In this document: piece by piece, positions 1-11,919 of the stretch
Position numbering within the stretch: the first letter of the stretch is position 1
Layout of the letters: each line of letters opens with the position of its first letter
DNA from: Zeugodacus cucurbitae
Taxonomy: Eukaryota; Arthropoda; Insecta; Diptera; Tephritidae
NCBI RefSeq assembly: GCF_028554725.1
Contig: NC_071668.1
Span: 55,471,732-55,535,731 of the forward strand
Reading direction: 5' to 3'
Length of the DNA stretch: 64,000 nt
The notes under the pieces: model-generated
The model's input: only the letters and a program-made list of their open reading frames with translations
Told to the model about the DNA's origin: nothing
Database searches by the model: none
Program-made: the position numbers and the translations under genes

Positions 1-2633
1 TTTCAATTAGCGATTGAGCAATTAGATCAGTGATCTCACGTAGCTCACGTCGTGACATTTGGGTACTCTGATTTTTCAAACAAATTGTTATCATTTCAAT
101 AAAAAATAAATATAAACATAAATACGTGTTGCTGGCACGCGGCAATAAATGCGCGCATACTCACACTCATACTCGTTGTACTTTATAAATATATATGAAT
201 ATTTAAATACATATCTACACACATAACTACACATATGCTTAGCGTTACATGAATATGATAATGCTATCAAATCAAATGCCAAACTGATTGAAATGATACG
301 AGTGCTAAGATCACCATTGACTGACGCGTACTAATACTCGCGCTAATCACACACTCGTTGAGCATACGAGTCGTACGTTTACATGTAGCGTACTTATAGC
401 GCATAACGATTTCATCAGCTGTTGAAATTGAAAAAAATTATTAAAATCATTAAAAAGAATGTCCGCTTGAGCACTTACAACTATGCAGCATTGATTAGGA
501 ATGGAATTTTTTTCGACTTTTAGCTTTCGTAAGTGTGTGTAATGTGACCCTTAGCCATTTTAGCTGATAATTTGTAGAACTGTGACAATTTTAATAATTT
601 TATTATAATTTTCAAATGTAATATGCGAAAGCTGCCGCTATTTCCTTGAAAGTTTTTAATGGATTTTCACACAAAAGTAATAAAAATACAAATGAATGAA
701 TAAAATATTGATTAGTTGTCAGATGAGCTGTTGACCATATGCTTCACAGTGTTTCAATGTAATTGAGTTATGTTGCAATTAAATAAGAGTACATCACTCA
801 ATCGCATGAACAAATGTACTTGATTAAAATTCAAGCTTAACCTTTAAGGGTTATATAAAACGATATTTTAAAATTTAATTGCAATTATTTCAAATGATTT
901 AGATTTAATTGCTGCAGCGAAATGAAAAAGCTCTTTTGAAAGCAATAATTATGAACTAAAAATTTTACCATTTTTTCTGTAAGAATATTTGACTGTAAGA
1001 ATAATAAAAAAAAATTAAAAAAATTTAAGTTAATGATTGACTAATAAGCAAAGGCGAAAAACTCAAAATTAGTAAAATTAGACCATTACATGATATTACT
1101 ACTACCAAGTGAAAGCTTTCACCAAAATAAATAGATTAAGTGTAAGCTTTTAAAAAATTCACTTGAAAAAAACCAGCGGTAATAACTTGAATTTAGAGCT
1201 TTCATTGTAAGCTTTTAAAGACTTCAGACGACATAAGAAAATAAGTGAAAGTAGATTGACATATTTATAAAATAATAAATTCTTAAATTTTAAATTGATA
1301 TTTAAAAATAATATTAAAACTTTAATGAAGAAAGCAAAGCTTTGAAAGCTCAATAAAAGTCTTGATCTCTTGAAATATTATTATTACTATACACAGCATA
1401 GTAGAGTCAGAGTATGTGAAATCTAAAATGAAGAATTTAAAGCTTTGAAAGCTCAATGAGACTTACTCTGTCTACTGTTTAATAAAAAGTATAATGGAAA
1501 CTTAAAATAGAAAATAACTGAAATATAAAATTTCGAGCTTTTTAAGCTCAAACTTTATTTATTGTGATCTGCTACCAACCTAACTGAAACTTAAAGCGTA
1601 AAATAGAGCTATAAATGCAGCTTTACATGGACATTCACAAAAGCTTTTGTGAATTCCAGCCGGAAATAATATTTTAAAGACAGAATAGGTATTTTTAAGC
1701 AAGCAAATTCTGGTTAAATGCTAAAAAGATTCATATTCATAATACCTACATATTCTAAATACGATCCTAATTTAATTTTACTGTTATAAAATGTATTACA
1801 TAAGTAGAGGATTTAACAGCACTTATAAACCACATTGTGCTCGGTTACAAATCAATTTTTCGAGTACTCGCTGATGTATTGAAATATGTATGCTATCTGA
1901 CGTAGTTACTTGCGTCAAACAATTCCTAATAGCTACACGTAATTAACTGTAATTTTAATAAAATGTATCATATTTTGTTTCACTTTGTAGTGGTTTATTT
2001 AATTAGCTTAAAAGCTTAGGCAAGTACTTCATACTCATTAGGTATAGTAACGTCTAAGCTATTAATGCAATACTACAAAACTTGTCAATTTTAATCACTA
2101 CAAGTTGTTGTAATGAATTTCTATGACTGCACGTGAGTACTTGAAATACATTTGCAATTCCAATACAACTCTGCTTATTTGAATAATCACATTCATTGTT
2201 ATTACACGTCATTTTTGATTGAAAACTGAGTTTAAAGATGAAACAGATAATTAAATGGTAATACATATTGGAAAAAGTGAAAGGTTTGAGATTACCATAA
2301 ATTTTGTATGCAGTTAATTAGCATTTTTAACGGTTTTTTTTATTTATTTAAATATTTTTAATGAAAGTATATTTTTATTTTTAACGAGTTTATATATATT
2401 TTTAATGAGTTCTATTTAATTGCATATTAAATTAATGAGAGAAATATAATATTAACGTATACACTGATATTATACAGTTAGTTTAATAGAATTGATGCGC
2501 TTGATACTTAAAGCGATTACTTTTGATGTTGAGTATACTCAATTACTCATATACCACTTCAGAAATCAAACACTTGTTGCTATGCTTTTGAAGTACAGTT
2601 ATTATTTGACTTTTTTATTTGTTAAAAGTTGAA
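1..2633. other. AT-rich stretch, no gene seen
   Basis: Both strands are broken by frequent stops and only short chance ORFs (under 75 codons) occur. I see no splice-bounded exon, RNA gene or recognisable transposon protein. Several short direct repeats of the type 'aagctttgaaagctcaat' occur around 1,340-1,460, probably simple local duplication. Confidence 0.6.
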
Positions 2634-3130
2634 ATAATTATGATTATAATTAGTAAGTAATCGAAGTAATCTAAAGGCGAAGTAATTATAACCGTAATTA
2701 GTAAGTATTCTAAAAATTAAGTAATTATAACCATAATTAGTAAATAAATGGAGTAATCGGAAAATGAAGTAATTGTAATTGTAACTAGTAAGTAATCGAA
2801 GTAATCTGAAGAAGTAGTTAGTAATTAATTGAAGTAAAACAAATATGAAGTAATTATGATTGTAATTAGTAAGTAATTGAAGTAATCTAAAGATGAAGTA
2901 ATTATAATTGTAATTAGTAAGTAATCGAAGTAATCTGAAGGTAATCCAGAGGAGAATTTATTTAAAATAGGCAAGAATATAATTAGTAAGTAATCGAAGT
3001 AATCTGAAGTAATTATAATTGTAATTAGTAAGTAATCGAAGTAGTCTTAAAGTAATCTAGTGGCAAATTTATTTAAAATAGGCAAGAATATAATTAGTAA
3101 GTAACCGAAGTAATCTAAAAGAGAATATAT
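2634..3130. repeat. Minisatellite, ~48-bp unit built on 'aagtaatcgaagtaatct'
   Basis: About nine imperfect tandem copies of a ~48-bp unit that reads roughly 'aagtaattataattgtaa' followed by 'ttagtaagtaatcgaag' and 'taatctaaagatg'. In the right-hand part the unit is embedded in a longer repeat of about 110 bp that adds 'atttatttaaaataggca' after the core; this block occurs twice (near 2,950-2,985 and 3,060-3,095). Units differ by substitutions and small deletions, so the array is not freshly homogenised. No coding potential. Confidence 0.85.
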
Positions 3131-6100
3131 TTAAAATAATATTTATAATAGGTAATTTAAAATACTATTTATAGTAGGTAAAAATATATATGTATGTTAT
3201 TTCGATGGAATTTATAATTGATGAATTAAAAATATATATCTATATATGCAAAACTTATGAATTATATTTGTATTTTTCGGTCAAGCGCTTTATTTTTAAT
3301 TACACTCGTTCCCTCAGCAATATCGACGTGATGCGATAAATTTCACTGAAAACTTATAAACAAGATCTTTAGGCTCTCTTGAAATTTAAATTGGTATTAT
3401 TAAGATATGAATGTGACATCATAAAGGAAACGTCTCTTTCAAATGTAATGCATTACGATTAGTGTTATGATTCTTAAATGTGGAAGAACGGAATTTATTA
3501 TAGTAATATGTATGTATATTTAACACTAATGCAAAACATAATCTCTTATTTGAGCCCTCAACAAACCGGACCTTATACGCAGAAATAACAGTACACTTAT
3601 CTCTTTCGGCATTAACATGGCGCCGTTTGTATGCGGAGTGTCCAATTTTGGGCTTGTGAATGACCTAGAAAACGTAATTTGGACGCAAATTGATGCGTTA
3701 CGTTGCGGCAAAACAAAGTTTATTCACCGTTGTTTGCGAAATTCCAAATCACATGGGCCATAAATTTCCAATAACATTCAAAACAAATCATTCACATATT
3801 ACTTGCATGCTCCGCAATAATCTCACTTATTCTAACCTTTGAAATGTCCGCAAGCAAGATTGCCACCATATAAATAGGCGCAGTTTTGCACTGTAGTACT
3901 GGTACTGTAGTCCATACACTGGTATGGCGTAAAAATAATGAATACCAAAAACAAACAAAAAATCGTGCTGCTTCGCATTTTTCGCGAGTGCATTGAACAT
4001 TTCGGCAGAATTGCAATGAAAAAATATGGCAAAATCGCATTTCGTTGCGGTAAATAACCTTCAGGCATCTGCCGTACCCACAAGCGCACATACATACATT
4101 TGCTGTTCTTACTGTTGTTGCAGATTACGGTAATCGGACAAACGGCGCGCCGGTGGAAATTATGTTTGTGCGAATTGCCAGCCATACCAAAACAAAAAAA
4201 GTTCAACATTTGACATTAATAAAGCTACGCCTACTCAGACAATTATCGCATACGAAGCGCATGACCAATCAGAGGCCGGCAGCGTTTGAGTGTTGAATAA
4301 AATGGCGGCATATTCTGCTTATATTTGTATTGCTTTTGTGTGACTTACAGCACGTAGGTGGTTGAAGTGCCATGGCATAACGGTAGTACAAAAACCGTTA
4401 CAGGCACAGCAAGTGAGTGTATGTAGGCATGTAGGCAAAAGACTCGATAAGCCAGAAGAACAGAAGTAGTTGTAAATAACAAATGAGAAAAACTAAAATA
4501 ATAAAATAATAATAATAATAACAATAATAAAATAATAATAATAATAAAATATATAATAAAAGTTGACGAGGTGACTCAGCTTTATTTTCATATAAATATG
4601 TAAATTCTATAACTAAAAATTTCTTAATGTAGAAAAAAAATAAAAATAATAATATTCCCCACATGAATCCACCCGCGATGCCATGCCCATTTATGTAACT
4701 TAATTTTAATAATTTCCAAAAACAATTTTCGGAATTATTTTTTGAAGAATTGAGGAACTTTCATTTAAAATTTCAACGCCCGTTAAATATTTAAAATTGA
4801 TTCAGAGGATTATTGACAAACCCGCAAGCACATTTTTTACCATGGAAAGGATTCACTTTTAAACTGTTCTCAGGAGGTTTGAAACATGAAGACCACTCCA
4901 TAAATCGATGAAAAAAATCGATATGATATCTATAAGCCTCATATATACACATACACCTACAAATAAATTTAAGTTTACTAAATAGAAGTTTTGAATGGAT
5001 TTCTAAAAGCTCCTTCTACTTAATAGCTCCTACCTTAAGTTTCAGTAATCTATAAGGTATTTGAAATTTAATATATAAACCAATTAAAAAATTACGAGAA
5101 CCAAAAATTTAAAATTTAAAAATTTTAAAAATTTATACTAATCTCTGTTGTACATATACTAAATTTCATTAAAAAGAGGCTTGTTATCAAAGAGTAAAAG
5201 AGTCATAACCATACCAAACTAGGTTATTCGAGTTCAATTTATGTCTAAATACAATATTTATATAACTGAACTAATTTTAGAAAGGCATTTTCAATCCCCA
5301 TGGACACTATAGATATCTACGCATATATAATATGCACAGAAGAAGTCTATTAAGTGGTTCATATGCATATTTATATAAGACTATGTCATCTATATATGAT
5401 ATATGGGTCTCTTATCTACATAGTCCTATCTAATATATCGGCCTACATAGGCCTATTACGTATTTATGCGCAAAGTAATGTTTGCATAACTTGTTTTCGG
5501 ATTTTCCTGTTATGTCAGCATTAATTTGCATTTTTTTCATTACAATAACAGCGATAGTTTTTGATAAAAATCTTCCAGACAATTTTATACTTCGAAAAAA
5601 AAAGAAAAAAAAATCCCAATAATTAGTTTCATTTTATCAAAATAATTACTGTTTTTCGTTTTATTTTATCAAAATAATTAGTGTTTTTCATTTTAATCAA
5701 CATTGAAAGATATTTCCTATAGATTAAGCTGATGAAATCTGTATATACAAAAGGCACAAACAGACTAATTTGTACAAAAAACACTATTTGACTCTGCTTT
5801 ATCAGTGAACACCTAAATTAAATGTATAATGAAATACGTTTTCCGGCCCACCCCTCTGAACTTTTCGATGCCATAATCTTCCGAAATACCGGCATGACAC
5901 ATTTTTTTTTCATTTTTTTCCTTTTTTCTGTTTTTTCGAACGGCTTGCAGATTCACGCAGCCAGCGCGTTGCCAGCATATGTTATTCACGTGACTTTGGC
6001 ATGCCTACCATTAGAGTGTAGAACAAAAAAAAAAAAAATAAATAAAAATATATAAACCTACTCTTGAAATCACATGAATTGCGTTGCTTTTGAAATGAAT

Positions 6101-7054
6101 GTTGATTTTTTTATTGCGAAAAGTTTATTTTTTTTGGTCTGTATATACATACTTATAAAGCCTAAGCAAACAATTAACAGGTGCGATAATGTCGGCACAT
6201 ATATTTGCTTTTCTTATGGCCACACTATCTAAATAATAATAAATTAAATAAATACGAGTATGTACACTTACCGGCAGCAAATGTGGTAATCATTTAATTT
6301 GTATAAAGTGTGTTGGTAATTAAGATAGATTGGCATACAGGCATACACTTATGCTATGCTATGCTGTGCTGTGTTATGTTTTGCTATTAAAAATAAATAA
6401 AGTTTATGTGCAAAAATACAAATTGCATTTATGCATTTGCAAAAATACAATTGCATTTATGTACGCATGTATTTTTAGAACAGCTTCATGGAGTACATAT
6501 GTGCTTTCTATTCGCACTAGCTCGAGGTAGTTTTAAGCTATTCTCCCAGCTTTGGGGTATAGCGAACAGATAGAGTTAGGATAACAAATTTTTGTTCTCA
6601 AGTTTGTTGTTGCTTTCAGATGTTAATTTCGTGAGAAGAGAGAAAAGCTCAAAAAAGCTCTTATTGTAAATTATTTAAGCTTTTTACGAAAATGAATGGA
6701 AATAAAGGACTTTGTGACGGGCGCTAGATATAATACATTTATAATAAACTAGAGGACCCGACAGACGTTGTCGTGCATGATATTTCAAGCTATTAGCTAT
6801 TATAATTGGATAGAAGATTTAGTACACCGACTATAGCGACATCCAATTATAAAACATTTCCCAATTAGAAAGCAATTTTATAAACCTTTAGGCGGTTTCT
6901 ATATAGTAACAATGGCTCCATCTATTTTTGGCGAATATAAAATATCAAAAAAATTAGAAATTTAAAATTAATTAAATTAAAAGTATTAATAAGGATTTAG
7001 TATTTTAATGAAAAGTAAATATATTACTGAAATTCACCCGAAAATACATTTATA
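3131..7054. other. Intergenic or intronic DNA, no gene seen
   Basis: Mostly AT-rich and non-coding. Bases ~3,530-4,400 are less AT-rich, with overlapping short ORFs on the minus strand, but no ORF has a recognisable domain and frames change constantly; it may be conserved non-coding DNA. Two ~31-bp direct repeats containing 'ttttatcaaaataatta' lie at 5,630-5,690. A motif 'aggacccgacagacgttgtc' at 6,753-6,772 is treated under findings. Confidence 0.5.
4492..4560. repeat. AAT-type microsatellite
   Basis: Simple trinucleotide-like run of aat/ataa units with interruptions, about 70 bp. Confidence 0.85.
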
Positions 7055-7331
7055 TTAACCCTTTCATGCCCAATTATGTAGACTTATTTGCTGCGCAAGC
7101 TTACAGTTACCTTTTCTGATATGAGTATTATTTAAAAAATAAATTTAATGAGAAAAGTGTAAAAATAATTTAATTTGTGCCAATAACCAACATCCTGTAA
7201 CTAATGAACCAGGATACATAGGGCTTTGAAATTTTTATCACTTCATATTTGAGTTAAGACTTACATATGTATATATATCTGTCCTAAAAAATGTTAGCTC
7301 CGCCCATTTTAATTCGGGCATAGAGGGTTAA
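7055..7331. mobile_element. MITE with piggyBac-like ends and TTAA target sites
   Basis: A 269-bp element lies between two TTAA tetranucleotides (7,055-7,058 and 7,328-7,331). Its ends are inverted repeats: the left end reads 'ccctttcatgcccaatta' after TTAA, and the reverse complement of the right end reads 'ccctctatgcccgaatta' after TTAA. A TTAA target followed by CCC at the tip is the hallmark of piggyBac-family transposons. There is no ORF inside, so it must be non-autonomous. The assignment rests on end structure only. Confidence 0.7.
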
Positions 7332-9760
7332 AAGGCTTCAATAATCGTTATATAATAAAAAATTCAACATTAATATTACGGAATGTTCATTCCATGTGCT
7401 ATTCCATCTTTCTCTCTCCATTATACATATGTATGTATGCCCAAGAATAATAAATGCGTCTCTCACAATCTCTATCTTTCTGCGATCGAAGAATACTCTC
7501 TTTGTGGTGCGATGAACAAAGCTTTTATGCTGCCTTCTACATACATATGTTAGCTATAACTATGGCGGCAACGAAAGCTCCAATAGGATATTCGAAGCTA
7601 TAAAGCTCTATGCCTAAAACACATGTTGAAACTATTTGGCATCACTAACCAAATGCTCGAAAAAGTCACACTTTCTCTCGAAATATGTATATTGAGCAAG
7701 ACATGAAAATCTACTGAATTCTTAATAGAGAAAATAAAAATGAAGTAAATAAAAAATTTAGAAGATTAAGTCTGTATTAATATAGTATATGTTGGAGTCT
7801 ATATAATTATCTTATTCGGAGAATTCAGATTCAAACTGATACAGAACTTTTTTTTTAATTATATAACTTTAATTTTATTTGTGATAAACATAACCATAAA
7901 ACTGAGATAACATGATATTATGGTTGTAAATTCTAGAAAGTTCGGCACTTGTGGTTGGAGACATCTGTCGTGAGCTTTTTGTAGTATAGTATAGAGATAA
8001 TTAGCTGAAAAAGGCTTAAGCTTAGTCATTCTAAAATAAGCCTATTTATTACTATTTCAGTGTCGAAAGTAGGTTGTAACAAATTCAACAAATGTTATAC
8101 TTGTTGCGTAGCCTCGGTGAACACCCACATTTTAACTACGCAGTTTCGGACCACACTTTCTAGTACTAAACTTACAGTAAATTAGTTTCTTTAAAGAAAG
8201 AAAGGGGCAAAACATTTGTAAATTATATAATAAATAATTAAAAGTTATAAAAAAATTATACCAACAAAAACCTTAAATATAAAAATTCGAAAATAATAGC
8301 TTAACCTTTTTGAGTAATGAAAGAGAGACTTTAGAGGTTATGAAAGCACAAATAATTAATTTTCAATTTAGTTGGAGTAGTGGTTAGTTAATTGTTATTT
8401 CTCTTAATATAAAAATGAATTAAATACTATTTTTTTAGGTTTTAAAAATGCCTCAGTTTATGAATATACTATACACTTTAATAATAATATACTTCGATTA
8501 ATTAAATAATTTGAAATAAATTTGAATATAAAAGTATTCGAAAATCCCAAAATTTTTCTTTAATATTACTATTCAAACAGTTATTTAAAAGTAAAAAATA
8601 AATATCAATTCCAAAATTTATCTTTTAAAAAGTCTAGTCAAATATTTTTATTGAATTTTTTTTTAATATTCAAGCATTTTTTGTTTAATCAATTTATTAT
8701 ATATGTAAATTAACCAATAGAATAACATTTTAATTTTTTTTCAAAACATTTTTTTTTCGAGTAATAGATTAATAATTAAAATAAATTAATTAAATAAATA
8801 TTACTTTATAAATTAAATAAAATAAAAATTAATTTAAAAAAATTGGTAAATCAGTCAAATTTGTTTGGAAAATTAAAAAAAATAAATAAATCTAAAAAAC
8901 TAACTTTATTTCTCGTAACATTCGTACATATTAATGAGCTAATTAATATTATTACTATGTTAAATTAATAATAATGAATAACTAATTCTATAAATTAATG
9001 ATATTATATATATTCACCAGAATTTTTTATTTCAGACACTCACCTTTCCAAAAAAAAAAATCCTTTAATAGTTTTTAATCAATATACATATGCACATTCA
9101 TATGCCACGAAATCATTTTCAATTTATCAGCTTAAAGGATCTGTTATAAGTTTTTTTTTGTTTAAATGTTCAACTCATTATTTGAGTCACATTATTATTT
9201 GTCGAATACACGAATTTAGTTTTCATTATCATCACCAGACACTTAAAAAACTTTGGCTGCGCGTTTATTGAAATTGTGAAATTTCTTTGCAAATTTATTA
9301 TTAATTAAATAGCGCGTGCACACCTTTTAGCCTCTACCAAAAAAAAAAATATTTCTTTTAATTTTATTTTTAGTGTTGCTTGATATTTTTGGTTTACTTT
9401 ATTTTATTTATATTGCATTTGTTAATCTGCTTAATCCTTGTGTGTGGCTAGTGTTGCTTGTTTTTACTATTTATTTAGCTTGTTGTTGCTTGGCTTTGTT
9501 ATGCAAACACATATATTTATTAAATAATATATATGTATGTTTGTTTGTATGTTTTTTATTATTATTTTTAATTGTCACTTTTCTAATTAGTCTACTAATT
9601 TGTAGAAATTTTTTGTTTTTTATTATTATTTTTTACAACAATAATTGTGGCACACTTTTGACTTTTACTAATTGTTGTTGCGTTGGAAATCACTTTCAAT
9701 GAATTGTTGAAAATCAAATGCCGTTTCTATTTATTTCCGAAAGCGTAACAACACGTCCAA
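7332..9760. other. Very AT-rich stretch, no gene seen
   Basis: Long A/T tracts, especially 8,400-9,050. The plus-strand ORF at 9,373-9,702 is a low-complexity leucine/phenylalanine-rich chance ORF in T-rich DNA, without promoter, splice or domain support. Confidence 0.6.
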
Positions 9761-11050
9761 ACGCTGGGATCTCCTACGAGTGAATAATTTGCGAGATGAC
9801 TTCCCCGGCGTACATTGGACACAAGCAGACTCTGTGTGAATTAGCTGTTGGCTGTTCGCTGTTCGTAGGCTCAAAAGCAGCAGCAGTGGCAGTGGCAGCG
9901 GCAGCGGTAGTGGCAGCAACACCAATGCTAATCAAAAATATTTATATAAGTGAGCTTGTGTGTGTGCTTCAATCAGCAACTGTCGAAGCGCCTACTCGGG
10001 GGCTTTCTAACATCGCGTTAATACGAACAGCAGCCGCAACAGCTCGTCAATACAAAACAAAAAAATAAAAAAAAAAGAATTGGTACAACAAAAAATCAAG
10101 TACAGCGTGCTAGTACGAGCACAACAACAACAATAACACACGAAGCTCTGCAGTTATCAGCATGAGCGTGTGCGCCGGACGCATTGCGGGTGTGAAAAGC
10201 GTAACAAGTTTGTCTTGATAAGGCCAAATCGGGCGTCGATACATATACACAGCCATACAGACACACATATAGCACATATACAAACATACATACATATATA
10301 TATATGTATGTAGAGAAATGTGTGCGTGCGTTTGTATGCCGATAAGTGTGTTGGCAAGTTATTGCTCTTTGACTGTAGAGTGGGCAGCGCATGTGAACTA
10401 TGATCGCTGTCGTCACAAATCGCATGTCTTGCATGTATGTACATTGCACAATAGACCGATAGTTTAATCGTTTCAATGATTTATGATGAATTAGTCAATG
10501 ACTGATAGCATCCGCTGGTGGTTGATGGTGGCAAGTACAAACGCACGTTTTTTGGCGTGCGATTAACTGTAATACGCGTTAGCAAATCACCGTCGTGCGG
10601 ATATAAACAGTTAGAAGTATGAATGAGCGCGTAATTGGAGAACCGTTAGCTGCTGCACGCACAGACACAATCACGCACACGCGTGAACTCTTTCAAAACC
10701 GACGAGTAGTGCGCCGAAGTACTTCGTTTGCATACAAGTTTTTCGTAGCACCTTCGTATACACTCGGTCGTAACTCGATCGGCTGTGCGTTCGTTCCAAT
10801 GTAATCGTTCGCTTCGTCTTAATTCGTATTGTACTTCGTTTTCTGTTGTAGCTAATACATTGGCTGTGCGTTGGGCAACGACTCCCTTAATGCACACACA
10901 CACACCCATCCACCCACTCGGAGTTGACACAAATTTCGTGCGGCATAAATTAACGCCGGCGTTTAATGTACGCTACCTATAGCCAGCCAGCTCTGCGCAT
11001 TGCGTCGTAGCAGTGATCTTTGCACCCTTTGCAATCTCAAATCGCAATAG
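9761..11050. other. Less AT-rich stretch, possible promoter or 5' untranslated exon
   Basis: Base composition rises clearly above the neighbours, with a (ggcagt/ggcagc) run at 9,887-9,925, CA-rich and TATG-rich tracts at 10,250-10,320, and many 'ttcgt' words between 10,720 and 10,850. Overlapping short ORFs occur on both strands, but none has a recognisable domain. This is the kind of DNA seen around fly promoters and untranslated first exons; no gene can be named. Confidence 0.35.
10601..10608 (+). promoter_or_regulatory. Possible TATA box
   Basis: 'atataaac' lies in the less AT-rich stretch and is followed by about 200 bp of 'ttcgt'-rich DNA that could be a 5' untranslated exon on the plus strand. 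A TATA-like word alone is weak evidence in fly DNA, and no downstream coding exon was found. Confidence 0.2.
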
Positions 11051-11479
11051 CCGCCACAATAAAAGAATCATAATAATTGTATAAACAAATATGTATTTAC
11101 ACTCATGCATACAAACATACTTATTTATAGGTATTACTCACGATTCTAGGTAATCGTAGATAAAAATTACAATTTCAGCATTCGAATTTTGTGTGTCTTT
11201 TCGGCACTTCGCGAGTTGTCAAAATCAAGATTTTAAAGCGAACTAAAATTCGGTTGACTTTTTGCTTCGAAATAGAACAGTCCTTCCACAGTACCCAAGT
11301 TACGTTTGAAGTGAGATGCAAAAGAATACTCACTAAAATAACAAAATTCATCCAAAACTCAGCTATAGGAAGTTGAGAGACGATACTAGCCCTGAGGTCG
11401 CTGACCATGCCCTAAAGCCTAGTTAAGGAATGCTCTATCAGTGATTATACTTTTTATCGTGTTCTATTGTGGTTTACTA
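11051..11479. other. No gene seen
   Basis: Short overlapping ORFs of 61 and 77 codons lie on opposite strands (11,175-11,408), with no recognisable domain. Confidence 0.5.
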
Positions 11480-11919
11480 CGGGACAGGTGGGCCTCGACT
11501 GAGCTGGACAAGCGTTGATCAGTCACTAGCCCTTGCGCAGTCGCCAGATCCTTCTGAACTACGGTGAATCGCAGGAGATCTACTGAGCTCCTCGCCCTCA
11601 GTAGTTCACACTTCCTTAACCGCAGGGGTTCTAACTGGCCATCGGAGGAGGACGAGGTGGAATCATCTCATCACTTCCTTCTGGAATGCCCGCCTTTGCG
11701 AAATCAAGAAAAAGTTTTCTCGGGTCCCACTTACTCGAGCAAACTCGCGTAATAACGGATATATAAGTGAAAAATCTCTGCATATTTGCAGCAGGTTTAG
11801 TGCGCTTTGTCGAATGCTAATACCTAATCAAGAGTGGTTGCTTCACAAGGCACTGTATTTCATAGTCTAAGTGTGTTTCCCTCTGGGGAACAGCCTTACG
11901 ACCTAACCGAACCTAATCT
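11480..11919 (+). mobile_element. Decayed 3' end of a LOA/Jockey-type LINE
   Basis: One plus-strand frame gives 'EEDEVESSHHFLLECPPL', which matches the C-terminal cysteine/histidine motif of the better preserved LINE at 42,978-43,604 ('EEGGVESSKHFLLHCPAF'). Another frame gives 'GVLTGH', also found there. The segment ends in 'cctaaccgaacctaatc', a degenerate form of the (cctaac)n tail of the other copies, and an A-run follows (~11,930-11,943). Stops and frameshifts show it is an old 5'-truncated copy. Confidence 0.7.

Noticed and set aside
2634..3130. Regular repeats that could suggest a CRISPR array
   Set aside because: Units are adjacent, imperfect, AT-rich and without unique spacers; the window is animal nuclear DNA.
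9373..9702. 109-codon leucine/phenylalanine-rich ORF
   Set aside because: Low-complexity product of T-rich DNA; no promoter, splice or domain support.
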